Counted from the stretch's first letter, positions 23,581 through 30,715 are shown. The stretch: DNA of 42,291 nt from CAWJEL01 sp964647255 (GCA_964647255.1 CAZYGI010000029.1:1-42291), one strand, 5' to 3'. Made by a program: numbers and translations. Notes: generated by a model not told the origin, from the letters alone.

Positions 23581-23589
23581 TGGTAGAAT
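23581..23589 (+). promoter_or_regulatory. Extended -10 promoter upstream of the GH10-like gene
   Basis: TGGTAGAAT within a second copy (23572-23609) of the roughly 40-base sequence that precedes the DinB gene. No clear -35. Confidence 0.5.
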
Positions 23590-23712
23590 GTCGTTACGAA
23601 GGTGATTTGACCGGGAACGCGGTCGAAAACACAGCCACGCAGACGTCGCGCGTTTGCGGAGTTAAATTGCGTTGCCAGAGCGGCGATCGCTGCCCGAAGG
23701 AGACACAAGCCG

Positions 23713-25314
23713 ATGATAAATACAGGCTGGACCCCGAAGCACTCATCACGACGACCAATTTCGCGGAGAAGATTTCTGCGATTTATGGGCCTCGCAGGAT
23801 TGACTCTGCTAAGCGGAGGACCAGTAGCCTCGCTTCTTGGAAGCCGATCAAAACAGGCCGATGCAGATCAATTCCACAAAGTTTTTCTGCCCTTCATTGC
23901 GAGAGTACCATCGATACCTTCGCTATCCCGAGAGTTGGTTCAAGAAGCGTATCAATTCTACAAGCTTGGAGAACCTGTTTCTCCTGAAAGTTTGAAGTTT
24001 CAATTCAATCCTAACCTGAGCAGTTCAGACCAGCCTTCAATCATCTTTGGCCGTGATCCCAAATACAATGAAATCATCGTGGCGACAAGATACAATCTGG
24101 AAACCCGCGAACTAGTCTGGCACATTGCGAAACTACGGGATTTAGCTGATGCGGTGGGGATAAAGGTTGGGACCAATTTTCTGACCCCTTATGTCACCGA
24201 TGTAGTTGGATCTCCTCCTGATATTGTGCGGATATTGGGGGATTTGGTCGCAGACAATTTCAACCATGCCATAGTTGACCAAATATACATGAATAATTTG
24301 TTAACACTTGAACCCGATCTGTCTGATTTTGGGAGCATTCACTTTAGGTTTGAGGAAGCAAAAAGGGTGGCTGATTTAGCTATGACCAATGCCATGACTG
24401 TCTCGTCGACTCCACTTCTTTATGGCGCCCTTGACTTTCATCAGACTTGGGGATTGCTGAGGAAATATTGGGTCCTGGCAGAGAAGTCAGGGTATGTAGC
24501 AGCTGTCCATGATCTTTCATACGACGAAGCTCGCAGAATGAACGCTGATCCACATTATGGGAATGAAGTAATAGAAAACCTCATTAGTAGTTTGTCAGAT
24601 CCAGAGAAGCGACAGCAACTGAGAGAAGCACGCAATAGCCTACGCGAGTTCATTGCTTACTATGTCCACACAGTTGTCAGTCGATTTAAAGGAAGCGTAG
24701 ACATCTGGAGAGTTGTGAACGAATTTGACATCAATCCAGAGAGCACCTGGGATCCTTACTTCTGGTTGGCTGGACCAGATTATCCCGATTTAGCCTTTCG
24801 AGCCGCCAGGGAAGCTGATCCCGAGGCCAAACTCATCATGAATCCTGAACAAATAAGCCCAGAGGCAAACGATGGTGACTGGTCTTTTTCAATCACTTTA
24901 CCTGTGACTGAAAGACTTCGCGCTCAAGGTCTCATTGACGGAGTTGGCGATCAAGCGCACGAAAACGCTGCGCAGCCTTTTGATTGGGAAGCAAGGTTTG
25001 CTCTACTAGGGGAATATGGACTAGAAGTTTCAATCACAGAAAGGGATGTTGACCTTGGAGATATTTCAGGTAGCGACGCGGAGAGATTTACACTTCAAGC
25101 AGAAAGATATGCTACGTCTCTTAGACTCGCACTAGTGAATGGTGTGAGAACCTTTTCTTTCTGGGAATGTTTTGGTGACAAGTATAACTGGCTTGAACGT
25201 ATGCATATCTCTAATTCCAAGGCTGACCCAACCTTGTTCTACGATGATGGTAACCCAAAACCTGCTTATTTTGCCGTGAAGAAAGAGCTTCAGGAGACAA
25301 TAGATCAAGAGTGA
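23713..25314 (+). CDS. Tat-exported glycoside hydrolase family 10-like protein (endo-1,4-beta-xylanase type)
   Basis: A 533-aa secreted enzyme candidate. The N-terminus carries a twin-arginine signal (SRRRFLRFMGLAGLTLL, residues 17-33). The mature part resembles the GH10 (beta/alpha)8 fold. The acid/base Glu is probably E337 in DIWRVVNEFDI and the nucleophile E443 in SITERDVDL, matching the GH10 patterns WxVVNE and ITELD. The substrate, likely xylan or another beta-glycan, is inferred. A strong GAAGGAG lies 10 bases before the ATG. Base composition is clearly lower in G+C (near half) than every neighbour, with A/T-ending codons. It interrupts the his operon between hisC/dinB and hisB, so recent acquisition is likely. 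Confidence 0.88.
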   Translation: MINTGWTPKHSSRRPISRRRFLRFMGLAGLTLLSGGPVASLLGSRSKQADADQFHKVFLPFIARVPSIPSLSRELVQEAYQFYKLGEPVSPESLKFQFNPNLSSSDQPSIIFGRDPKYNEIIVATRYNLETRELVWHIAKLRDLADAVGIKVGTNFLTPYVTDVVGSPPDIVRILGDLVADNFNHAIVDQIYMNNLLTLEPDLSDFGSIHFRFEEAKRVADLAMTNAMTVSSTPLLYGALDFHQTWGLLRKYWVLAEKSGYVAAVHDLSYDEARRMNADPHYGNEVIENLISSLSDPEKRQQLREARNSLREFIAYYVHTVVSRFKGSVDIWRVVNEFDINPESTWDPYFWLAGPDYPDLAFRAAREADPEAKLIMNPEQISPEANDGDWSFSITLPVTERLRAQGLIDGVGDQAHENAAQPFDWEARFALLGEYGLEVSITERDVDLGDISGSDAERFTLQAERYATSLRLALVNGVRTFSFWECFGDKYNWLERMHISNSKADPTLFYDDGNPKPAYFAVKKELQETIDQE

Positions 25315-25563
25315 GGTTTACTCGAGAACAAAGTCTTGTCCTCAAACGCGTCACCATCTAGAATGTGTTCACGCCGACACGGCTATGCGTAGGCAATTTG
25401 GGGGTTGCTCCCCCACGTGAGATCTCGTTCGGCGACTAAGGTGCTTCTAGCGTGGGCCACCGCGCGACTTAACTCAGACATTCAGACGGCTTCACCACCG
25501 ATGGGCTGTTCTGCTCATACCAGCTGTCCGTGACGTGGAAGACGATATTTATCGAGGTATTTC
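25315..25563. other. Intergenic gap before hisB, no gene seen
   Basis: 249 bases of intermediate composition between the foreign-looking glycosidase gene and hisB. It holds a 6-bp hairpin (25399-25415, TGGGGG/CCCCCA) without a T-run and no convincing promoter. hisB may depend on read-through or on a promoter I could not identify. Confidence 0.5.
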
Positions 25564-26148
25564 ATGCGTACCGCAACAGTAGACCGCAAAACCGGCGAAA
25601 CGAATATCCACCTGACCCTGGCGCTCGACGGGCGGGGGGTGGCGGACGTGACCACCGGCATCGGCTTTCTTGACCACATGCTGACCCTGTTCGCCCATCA
25701 CGGCTTGTTCGATCTGACCGTGCAGGCGGCGGGCGACCTGGGCGTGGACGCGCACCACACCGTCGAGGATGTGGCGATCTGCCTGGGCCAGGCGCTGGAT
25801 CGCGCGCTGGGCGACCGCGTCGGGATCGTCCGCACGGCGCACAGCTACGTGCCGATGGATGAGGCGCTGGGGTTTGTGGCCGTTGACCTCAGCGGTCGAC
25901 CGTATGCCGTGATCGAGGTCGCATGGCACACGCCGCTGCTCGGCACGATAGACCCCGACCTGGTGCGCCACTTCCTGGAGACGGTCGCAGTTCACGGCAG
26001 GCTCAACCTGCACGCGCGTGTCGAGGGCCGCAACGACCATCACCAGGCCGAGGCGCTGTTCAAAGCGCTGGCCCGCGCGCTCGACGCGGCGACACAGCTC
26101 GACCCGCGGCGGCAGGGGGTGCCGAGCACGAAGGGGACGCTGGCGTAG
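25564..26148 (+). CDS. hisB: Imidazoleglycerol-phosphate dehydratase
   Basis: Manganese-dependent dehydration of imidazole glycerol phosphate. It is 194 aa, the monofunctional type without the phosphatase domain found in enterobacteria. It shows the two-metal histidine motifs FLDHMLTLFAHHG at 35-47, DAHHTVEDV near 62-70 and GRNDHHQAEALFKALARAL near 156-174. The ATG has GAGG 7 bases upstream. It restarts the his gene run after the two-gene interruption. Because it lacks a phosphatase domain, histidinol-phosphate phosphatase must be encoded elsewhere. Confidence 0.97.
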   Translation: MRTATVDRKTGETNIHLTLALDGRGVADVTTGIGFLDHMLTLFAHHGLFDLTVQAAGDLGVDAHHTVEDVAICLGQALDRALGDRVGIVRTAHSYVPMDEALGFVAVDLSGRPYAVIEVAWHTPLLGTIDPDLVRHFLETVAVHGRLNLHARVEGRNDHHQAEALFKALARALDAATQLDPRRQGVPSTKGTLA

Positions 26149-26149
26149 C

Positions 26150-26177
26150 GCGTGGAGGGTAGAGCGTGGAGCGAGCT
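26150..26177. repeat. Heptamer array at the hisB-hisH junction
   Basis: Four 7-bp units: GCGTGGA, GGGTAGA, GCGTGGA, GCGAGCT. They fall over the hisH start region and provide both the GTG start and GGAG sequences. Confidence 0.7.
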
Positions 26178-26918
26178 GATTTGTGGATTGCTGTAGTTGA
26201 TTATGGCGTAGGAAACTTGCGCAACGTGTACAAAGCGCTGGAGGCTGCCGGGGCGCCGGCGCGGATCGTGACCGAGCCGGGCGAGCTTGCTGGCGCGGCC
26301 GGGATCGTGCTGCCCGGCGTCGGCGCGTTCGGGGATGCGGCGGCGAACCTGCGGCGGGCGGGCTTCGAGGCGCCGCTGCTGGACGCCATCGCCGCGGGCA
26401 CACCACTGCTCGGCATCTGTGTCGGGATGCAACTCCTGTTCGACCAGAGCGAGGAGATGGGCCGCCACGCCGGGCTCGGCGTCATCCCCGGCCACGTGCT
26501 GCGGTTTGCGGGTGATCCGACTTACGGAATGGAGCCTTCAGGCGGTTTGGTGGGCGTGCAACCGGCTAAAGCCTCGATTCCGGTGCATCGCCTCAAGGTC
26601 CCGCAGATCGGCTGGAACCAGCTTCATCACGCCGGGAACGACCCGCTGCTGGCCGGCGTACCCGACGGTGCGTACGCGTATTTCGTCCACTCCTACTACT
26701 GCGCGCCGGACGATCCCGCCGACATCGTTGCCACGACCGATTATGGCCGCGATTACGCCTCGGTGGTGCACCGCGGCCGCGTGTGGGGCATCCAATGTCA
26801 CCCGGAGAAGAGCCAGGCGGTGGGACTGAGGATTTTGCGCAACTTCGTAGAGATCGTGAATGGGACACGGAGACGGGGAGACACAGGGACCGATGAAGGG
26901 GTGACGCAGTGGGCTTGA
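26166..26918 (+). CDS. hisH: Imidazole glycerol phosphate synthase, glutaminase subunit
   Basis: A class I glutamine amidotransferase that feeds ammonia to HisF. The catalytic triad is C85 (LLGICVGMQLLF), H212 and E214 (CHPEKS). It is 250 aa against about 200-210 usual. Two repeat-derived additions explain the excess: an insertion at about residues 116-143 before LKVPQIGWNQ (palindrome 26526-26581), and a C-terminal tail NGTRRRGDTGTDEG from a heptamer array. Start: GTG 26166 (GGAGGG upstream) is used. TTG 26181, giving MWIAVVDYGVGN, is equally possible and would fit the family start better. It overlaps hisA by 10 bases. Confidence 0.95.
   Translation: MERADLWIAVVDYGVGNLRNVYKALEAAGAPARIVTEPGELAGAAGIVLPGVGAFGDAAANLRRAGFEAPLLDAIAAGTPLLGICVGMQLLFDQSEEMGRHAGLGVIPGHVLRFAGDPTYGMEPSGGLVGVQPAKASIPVHRLKVPQIGWNQLHHAGNDPLLAGVPDGAYAYFVHSYYCAPDDPADIVATTDYGRDYASVVHRGRVWGIQCHPEKSQAVGLRILRNFVEIVNGTRRRGDTGTDEGVTQWA
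26526..26581. repeat. Palindromic repeat inserted in frame in hisH
   Basis: Arms 26526-26547 and 26560-26581 (22 bases) match at 18 of 22 positions. The ends are GGAAT/ATTCC and the inner part CGGTT/AACCG, with the GGCTAAAGCC core in the right arm. Confidence 0.78.
26862..26889. repeat. Heptamer array encoding the HisH C-terminal tail
   Basis: Units GGGACAC, GGAGACG, GGGAGAC, ACAGGGA. They are translated as the tail after the last conserved HisH helix. Confidence 0.7.
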
Positions 26919-27799
26919 TCATCTTCCCAGCCATTGATCTTCGTCGCGGCAAGGTCGTGCGCCTGCGCCAGGGCGATCCCGCCGCACAGACCACATTCGG
27001 GGACGATCCGGCCGCAGTCGCCCGCCGCTGGGCCGACCAGGGCGCCGAGTGGCTGCACGTGGTGAACCTTGATGGCGCGTTTTCGGACGCGAATCGCAAG
27101 AAAGGTCATTCTGAGGCGCGTAGCGCCGAAGAATCTACGACTTCGGTCAATGGTGCGCCGGATTCTTCGCTCCCTCCGGTCGCTCAGAATGACAGTGGCG
27201 GCGATAGTCCCAGCCTCGACCTTAGCCTTAACCTCAAACGCCTCGCCGAGATACGCGCTGCAACCGACATCCCGATCCAGTTCGGCGGCGGGATCCGCAC
27301 CGTCGAAGACGTGGCGCGGGCGTTGGCGTTGGGCGCGGCGCGGGTCGTGCTGGGGACCGTTGCGGTCCGGCAGCCGGAGGTGGTGGCGCAGGCGGTCGCC
27401 CGCTTCGGCGCCGAACGGATCGTCGTCGGGATAGATGCGCGGGATGGCATGGTGGCGACGCACGGCTGGCTCGAGACGTCGGCGCTGGACGCGCTGACCG
27501 TGGCCCGGCGTATGAGCGATATCGGCGTCCTGCGGATCGTGTTCACCGACATCGCCCGCGACGGCACGCTGGCCGGCGTCAACGTCGCCGCCACGGCTGC
27601 CCTGGCACGGGAAAGCAGCCTCAAAGTCATCGCCAGCGGTGGGGTCGCCTCGCTGGGCGACATCCGCGCCCTGGCCGCTCACGCCGCCGACGGCATCGAG
27701 GGCGTGATCATCGGGCAGGCGTTGTATACGGGCGCAGTGGATCTTGCGGAGAGTTGCCAACTTCTCGGAAAAGTTGGCAACTCTCCGCAAGGGCAATAG
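26909..27799 (+). CDS. hisA: Phosphoribosylformimino-AICAR-phosphate (ProFAR) isomerase
   Basis: An Amadori rearrangement enzyme with a TIM barrel. Catalytic residues are D10 (FPAIDLRRGKVVRL) and D176 (VVGIDARDGM); phosphate-binding glycines are FGGGIRTVEDV and IASGGVASLGDI. It is 296 aa against about 240-245 usual. Two repeat-derived segments account for this: residues about 65-106, inserted after DGAFSDANR and before NLKRLAEIRAATDIPIQ, and the last 16-18 residues, encoded by a perfect palindrome. The first falls in the loop after beta-strand 2, near the active site face. The GTG start overlaps the end of hisH; GAAGGGG precedes it. Confidence 0.95.
   Translation: MGLIIFPAIDLRRGKVVRLRQGDPAAQTTFGDDPAAVARRWADQGAEWLHVVNLDGAFSDANRKKGHSEARSAEESTTSVNGAPDSSLPPVAQNDSGGDSPSLDLSLNLKRLAEIRAATDIPIQFGGGIRTVEDVARALALGAARVVLGTVAVRQPEVVAQAVARFGAERIVVGIDARDGMVATHGWLETSALDALTVARRMSDIGVLRIVFTDIARDGTLAGVNVAATAALARESSLKVIASGGVASLGDIRALAAHAADGIEGVIIGQALYTGAVDLAESCQLLGKVGNSPQGQ
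27105..27193. repeat. TCATTCTGAG/GAAGAATC repeat element inserted in frame in hisA
   Basis: The ends GTCATTCTGAG-GCG (27105-27118) and CGCTCAGAATGAC (27181-27193) are inverted repeats with one extra G. The internal parts GAAGAATC and GATTCTTC also pair. It is the same family as the 145-bp element at 21474-21618 but only 89 bp. Confidence 0.88.
27744..27790. repeat. Perfect 20-bp palindrome at the 3' end of hisA
   Basis: Arms 27744-27763 and 27771-27790 are exact reverse complements with a 7-base loop (stem contains GAGAGTTGCCAACTT). It is translated as the C-terminus of HisA and ends 19 bases before the hisF start, so it could also shape mRNA structure at the hisA-hisF junction. Confidence 0.9.
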
Positions 27800-27808
27800 G
27801 AGAACCCC

Positions 27809-28573
27809 ATGCTCGCCAAACGCATCATCCCCTGCCTGGACGTAAAGGACGGCCGGGTGGTCAAGGGGGTCAACTTCCTCGAATTGCAGGATGCCGGGGA
27901 CCCGGTGGCGCAGGCGCAGGTCTACGACCGCGAGGGCGCCGACGAGTTGGTCTTCCTCGACATCACGGCCAGCCACGAGCGCCGCGACATCGTGATTGAC
28001 ATGGTGCGCCGCGTGGCGGATTCGGTCTTCATACCGTTCACCGTGGGCGGCGGCATCCGCAGCGCCGACGACATGCGCGGCCTGCTGCTGGCCGGCGCGG
28101 ACAAGGTTTCCATCAACTCGCCTGCCGTCCGCACCCCGGAACTGATCACCGCGGGCGCGACGCGCTTCGGAAGCCAGTGCGTGGTGGTGGCAATTGACGG
28201 CAAGTGGGACGGCGACCGCTGGCAGGTCTACATCAACGGCGGCCGCGTGCCGACGGGTCTAGAGGTCGTGTCATGGGCGCGCGAGGCCGAGCGGCTGGGC
28301 GCAGGCGAAATCCTGCTGACCAGCATGGATGCCGACGGCACCCAGCGCGGGTATGACATCGCCATGCTGCGAGCCGTCAGCCGGGCCGTTTCCATCCCGG
28401 TGATCGCATCCGGCGGGGCCGGCACCCTTGAGCACTTTTTTGAAGCGCTGACCGAGGGTGGGGCCGATGCCGCGTTAGCCGCCTCGCTGTTCCACTACCG
28501 GCAACTGTCCGTCGGGCAGGTGAAAGCGTACCTGGCCGGCCGCGGCGTCCCGGTCAGGCTCACGCAGGAGTAA
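27809..28573 (+). CDS. hisF: Imidazole glycerol phosphate synthase, cyclase subunit
   Basis: A TIM-barrel synthase partner of HisH. It is 254 aa, normal length and, unlike hisD, hisC, hisH and hisA, free of repeat insertions. Catalytic aspartates are D11 (IPCLDVKDGRVVKG) and D130 (VVVAIDGKW). GGGIRSADDMR, SINSPAV, LLTSMDADGTQRGYD and IASGGAGTLEHF are family motifs. The ATG has AGGAG upstream. Confidence 0.97.
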   Translation: MLAKRIIPCLDVKDGRVVKGVNFLELQDAGDPVAQAQVYDREGADELVFLDITASHERRDIVIDMVRRVADSVFIPFTVGGGIRSADDMRGLLLAGADKVSINSPAVRTPELITAGATRFGSQCVVVAIDGKWDGDRWQVYINGGRVPTGLEVVSWAREAERLGAGEILLTSMDADGTQRGYDIAMLRAVSRAVSIPVIASGGAGTLEHFFEALTEGGADAALAASLFHYRQLSVGQVKAYLAGRGVPVRLTQE

Positions 28574-28580
28574 AACGCAG

Positions 28581-28970
28581 ATGGCGCAGGCAACCACAGA
28601 TGCCCGATTCACCGATCCACGCATCCACCAATCTACCAGTTCACCGGCCGATCTTCGCTGGGATGAGCGCGGCCTGATCCCCGCCGTTGTGCAAGATGCG
28701 ACCACCGACCAGGTTCTCATGGTCGCGTGGATGAACGCGGAGGCGCTGCGCCTGACGCTGGAAACCGGCGAGACGCACTTCTGGAGCCGGAGCCGGGGCG
28801 AGCTGTGGCACAAAGGCGCGACATCGGGCAATACGCAGCGCGTCACCGGCATCTGGGCCGACTGCGACGGGGACACGCTGCTGGTCCAGGTGGTGCCCGC
28901 CGGGCCCGCGTGTCACACGGGCGCAGTGAGCTGCTTTTATCGGGAGTTGCGCCCGGTCGAGCTTTTCTGA
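28581..28970 (+). CDS. hisI: Phosphoribosyl-AMP cyclohydrolase
   Basis: Zinc- and magnesium-dependent opening of the adenine ring of PR-AMP. It is 129 aa and not fused to HisE. Zinc ligands are C95, C111 and C118; Mg-binding aspartates are D94, D96 and D98 (ADCDGDTLL). WSRSRGELWHKGATSGNTQ is the substrate signature. Residues about 9-22 (RFTDPRIHQSTSSP) come from a degenerate heptamer array and precede the conserved LRWDERGLIPAVVQD. The ATG at 28581 is 7 bases after hisF. Confidence 0.96.
   Translation: MAQATTDARFTDPRIHQSTSSPADLRWDERGLIPAVVQDATTDQVLMVAWMNAEALRLTLETGETHFWSRSRGELWHKGATSGNTQRVTGIWADCDGDTLLVQVVPAGPACHTGAVSCFYRELRPVELF
28606..28646. repeat. Degenerate heptamer array in the 5' end of hisI
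   Basis: Units GATTCAC, CGATCCA, CGCATCC, ACCAATC, TACCAGT, TCACCG. They encode a non-conserved N-terminal extension. Confidence 0.6.
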
Positions 28971-28989
28971 ATTGAGTATGGAGCACCGC

Positions 28990-29271
28990 ATGAGCGAGAT
29001 CCTACAAGTTCTTTGGCATACCATCGAGGATCGCAAACTGAACCTACCGCCGGGGTCGTATACGGCGAAGTTGTTCGAGGCCGGGCTGCCGCGCATCGCA
29101 CAAAAGGTCGGGGAGGAGGGGGTCGAAACCGTGGTGGCGGCCCTCAGCCAATCCGACGACCGGGTCGTCGCCGAGATGGCCGATCTGGTGTATCACTCTC
29201 TGGTGCTGCTGGCCGCCCGTGGGCTGCGGTGGGGCGAAGTGGAAGCGGAACTGGCCCGGCGTTTCAAGTAG
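28990..29271 (+). CDS. hisE: Phosphoribosyl-ATP pyrophosphohydrolase
   Basis: Removes pyrophosphate from PR-ATP, the second pathway step. It is 93 aa, typical of a free-standing HisE. The all-alpha MazG-like metal motif is visible as KVGEEGVETVVAAL and ADLVYHSLVLL. The ATG at 28990 was chosen for the GGAG 6 bases upstream; TTG 28972 and ATG 28978 are in frame but have no ribosome-binding site. Last his gene; the next gene runs in the opposite direction 6 bases beyond. Confidence 0.95.
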   Translation: MSEILQVLWHTIEDRKLNLPPGSYTAKLFEAGLPRIAQKVGEEGVETVVAALSQSDDRVVAEMADLVYHSLVLLAARGLRWGEVEAELARRFK

Positions 29272-29277
29272 AAGCGA

Positions 29278-29586
29278 TCACCACTGAAAGCCGCCGCGAA
29301 ACGGCACGAGACGCTGCGACAGGTTGGTGGCGTGCTCGGCCAAATGCTGCATGATCGTCTGCCACTCCTCGCTCGCCAGCGCCTTGTGCGCCGCCGCGAG
29401 ATCGTCGGCCACAAAGCCGAGCAGGCGCGTGGGATATTTGCCGTAGGCTGTGTGCCAGGCGTCCGTCGGCGTCAGGCCTAGCTCTTGCGCCTTGGGCAGA
29501 AACTCCTCTACCACGAAACGCCGATACGCGTTCTCACGCCCGCCGCGAATGTCGTACGTGAGCAGGAGCTTGACCTGTTCGACCAT
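29278..29586 (-). CDS. Small hypothetical protein
   Basis: 102 aa, MVEQVKLLLTYDIRGGRENAYRRFVVEEF to the end LVPFRGGFQW. The alternating pattern (beta strand LLLTYDI, helix NAYRRFVVEEFLPKAQELG, strand) suggests a small ferredoxin-like alpha/beta fold, similar in style to NIPSNAP or Dabb proteins. I cannot assign a family. It has its own promoter on the minus strand and converges on hisE. Confidence 0.7.
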   Translation of the reverse strand: MVEQVKLLLTYDIRGGRENAYRRFVVEEFLPKAQELGLTPTDAWHTAYGKYPTRLLGFVADDLAAAHKALASEEWQTIMQHLAEHATNLSQRLVPFRGGFQW

Positions 29587-29613
29587 AACACAACGCCTTT
29601 CCGGGAAATAAGA

Positions 29614-29634
29614 GCGTGGCATGATGCGCCACGC
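29614..29634. repeat. Inverted repeat in the leader of the small hypothetical gene
   Basis: GCGTGGC (29614-29620) and GCCACGC (29628-29634), 7-base loop, just downstream of the -10 of the minus-strand promoter. It could be an operator or a leader hairpin. Confidence 0.45.
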
Positions 29635-29638
29635 CGTG

Positions 29639-29668
29639 ATTATAGACCACGCGCCCGCAAACACGCAA
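29639..29668 (-). promoter_or_regulatory. Promoter of the small hypothetical gene
   Basis: On the minus strand: TTGCGT (29668-29663), 18-base spacer, TATAAT (29644-29639). Confidence 0.6.
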
Positions 29669-29715
29669 GGCAGAAACCGCCGATCGGGCGCCGTGAAATG
29701 AATAGTACCGCTTGT

Positions 29716-29744
29716 TTGACAGCGTTTGTTCGGAGCCTTATAAT
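29716..29744 (+). promoter_or_regulatory. Full-consensus promoter of the S1-domain gene
   Basis: TTGACA (29716-29721), 17-base spacer, TATAAT (29739-29744): an exact sigma70 consensus. The leader then contains a small GGAA-loop hairpin (GCGGG/CCCGC, 29757-29770). Confidence 0.9.
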
Positions 29745-29801
29745 AGGCCGTTGTCAGCGGGGGAACCCGCCAGTCGTCATCCTCGAAGGAGTATCGCAAT
29801 C

Positions 29802-30578
29802 GTGGGGCAGGAAGCAAGCATCGTCAATATCCCACCTCGCAAGGTCGTCAAAACCCTGGCTGTCGGACAAGAGGTGGAGGGCGTCGTCAAACGGGTAACC
29901 GAATTCGGTGCCTTCATTGACATCGGCGTGGGGCGTGATGGCCTCGTGCACGTGTCCGAGATGTCACAACGCCGAGTCGCCAAGGCATCGGACGTCGTCA
30001 AAGAGGGCGATAAGGTCCAAGTGTGGATCAAGGAGCTGGATCGGGACAAAAACCGCATCAGCCTGACCATGGTCGCACCCGGCACCATGACCTTACGTGA
30101 CCTCGAAGAGGGAATGGTGGTCACTGGCCGCATTACCCGCCTGGAACGCTACGGTGCTTTCGTTGATATCGGCGTCGGCCGCGATGGTATGCTGCACGTC
30201 AAGGAAATGGCGCACGGCTACGTCGAGAAGCCCGAGGATCTCGTCACTGTTGGGGACGAGCTCCAGGTGCAGATCGTCGGGTTGGATACGCGGCGCGGTC
30301 GCATTGATCTGAGCCGCAAGGGCTTGCTGCCGCCGCCCGAAGCGCCTGCAGCCCAGACAATAGCCGCCCCGGCCGCGCCCGGAGACGCGAGTGCGGATGT
30401 GCCCGTGGTCGAAGAAGTGTTCCAGTCTCCTTTTGAGCTGGCCTTCCAGGAAGCGAACCAGAGCAGCCGCCGGAGCGGCGACCGCCGCAAGAAGACCCGC
30501 GTGTGGGACGAATACGAGGAAGAGGAAGACCTTATTCAGCGTACAATCGCCCACCACAAGAAGAGCAAGGGCATCTAG
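29802..30578 (+). CDS. Protein with two S1 RNA-binding domains
   Basis: A 258-aa protein with two S1 (OB-fold) domains: residues about 20-90 (GQEVEGVVKRVTEFGAFIDI...GLVHVSEM) and about 100-173 (GMVVTGRITRLERYGAFVDI...GMLHVKEM). These are followed by an Ala/Pro linker and an acidic then basic tail (EEEEDLIQRTIAHHKKSKGI). Such proteins bind RNA or ribosomes (S1/YugI/PNPase-type domains); the precise target is unknown. The GTG at 29802, preceded by AAGGAG, is the most likely start. The perfect promoter suggests high expression. A terminator follows the gene. Confidence 0.88.
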   Translation: MGQEASIVNIPPRKVVKTLAVGQEVEGVVKRVTEFGAFIDIGVGRDGLVHVSEMSQRRVAKASDVVKEGDKVQVWIKELDRDKNRISLTMVAPGTMTLRDLEEGMVVTGRITRLERYGAFVDIGVGRDGMLHVKEMAHGYVEKPEDLVTVGDELQVQIVGLDTRRGRIDLSRKGLLPPPEAPAAQTIAAPAAPGDASADVPVVEEVFQSPFELAFQEANQSSRRSGDRRKKTRVWDEYEEEEDLIQRTIAHHKKSKGI

Positions 30579-30602
30579 CTTCCCCGGATCAGCGTAGAAT
30601 TC

Positions 30603-30636
30603 GACGGTGTGGGTGCTGTCGCTCACACCGTCTTTT
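30603..30636 (+). terminator. Intrinsic terminator after the S1-domain gene
   Basis: GACGGTGTG (30603-30611) pairs with CACACCGTC (30624-30632), followed by TTTT (30633-30636). Confidence 0.75.
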
Positions 30637-30715
30637 CGCGTCCGCGGCCCGCACATCGTGCCACACCCCGATCATAGGTCCCCGCTCCAAAATAGCCCAA
30701 ACCGCCTTTCTGCGG

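Noticed and set aside
23553..23987. Open frame of 144 codons overlapping the start of the GH10-like gene
   Set aside because: Different frame from a well-supported gene with Tat signal and ribosome-binding site; no motif.
25399..25415. Possible terminator after the GH10-like gene
   Set aside because: Only a 6-bp G/C stem without a T-run, so termination cannot be supported.
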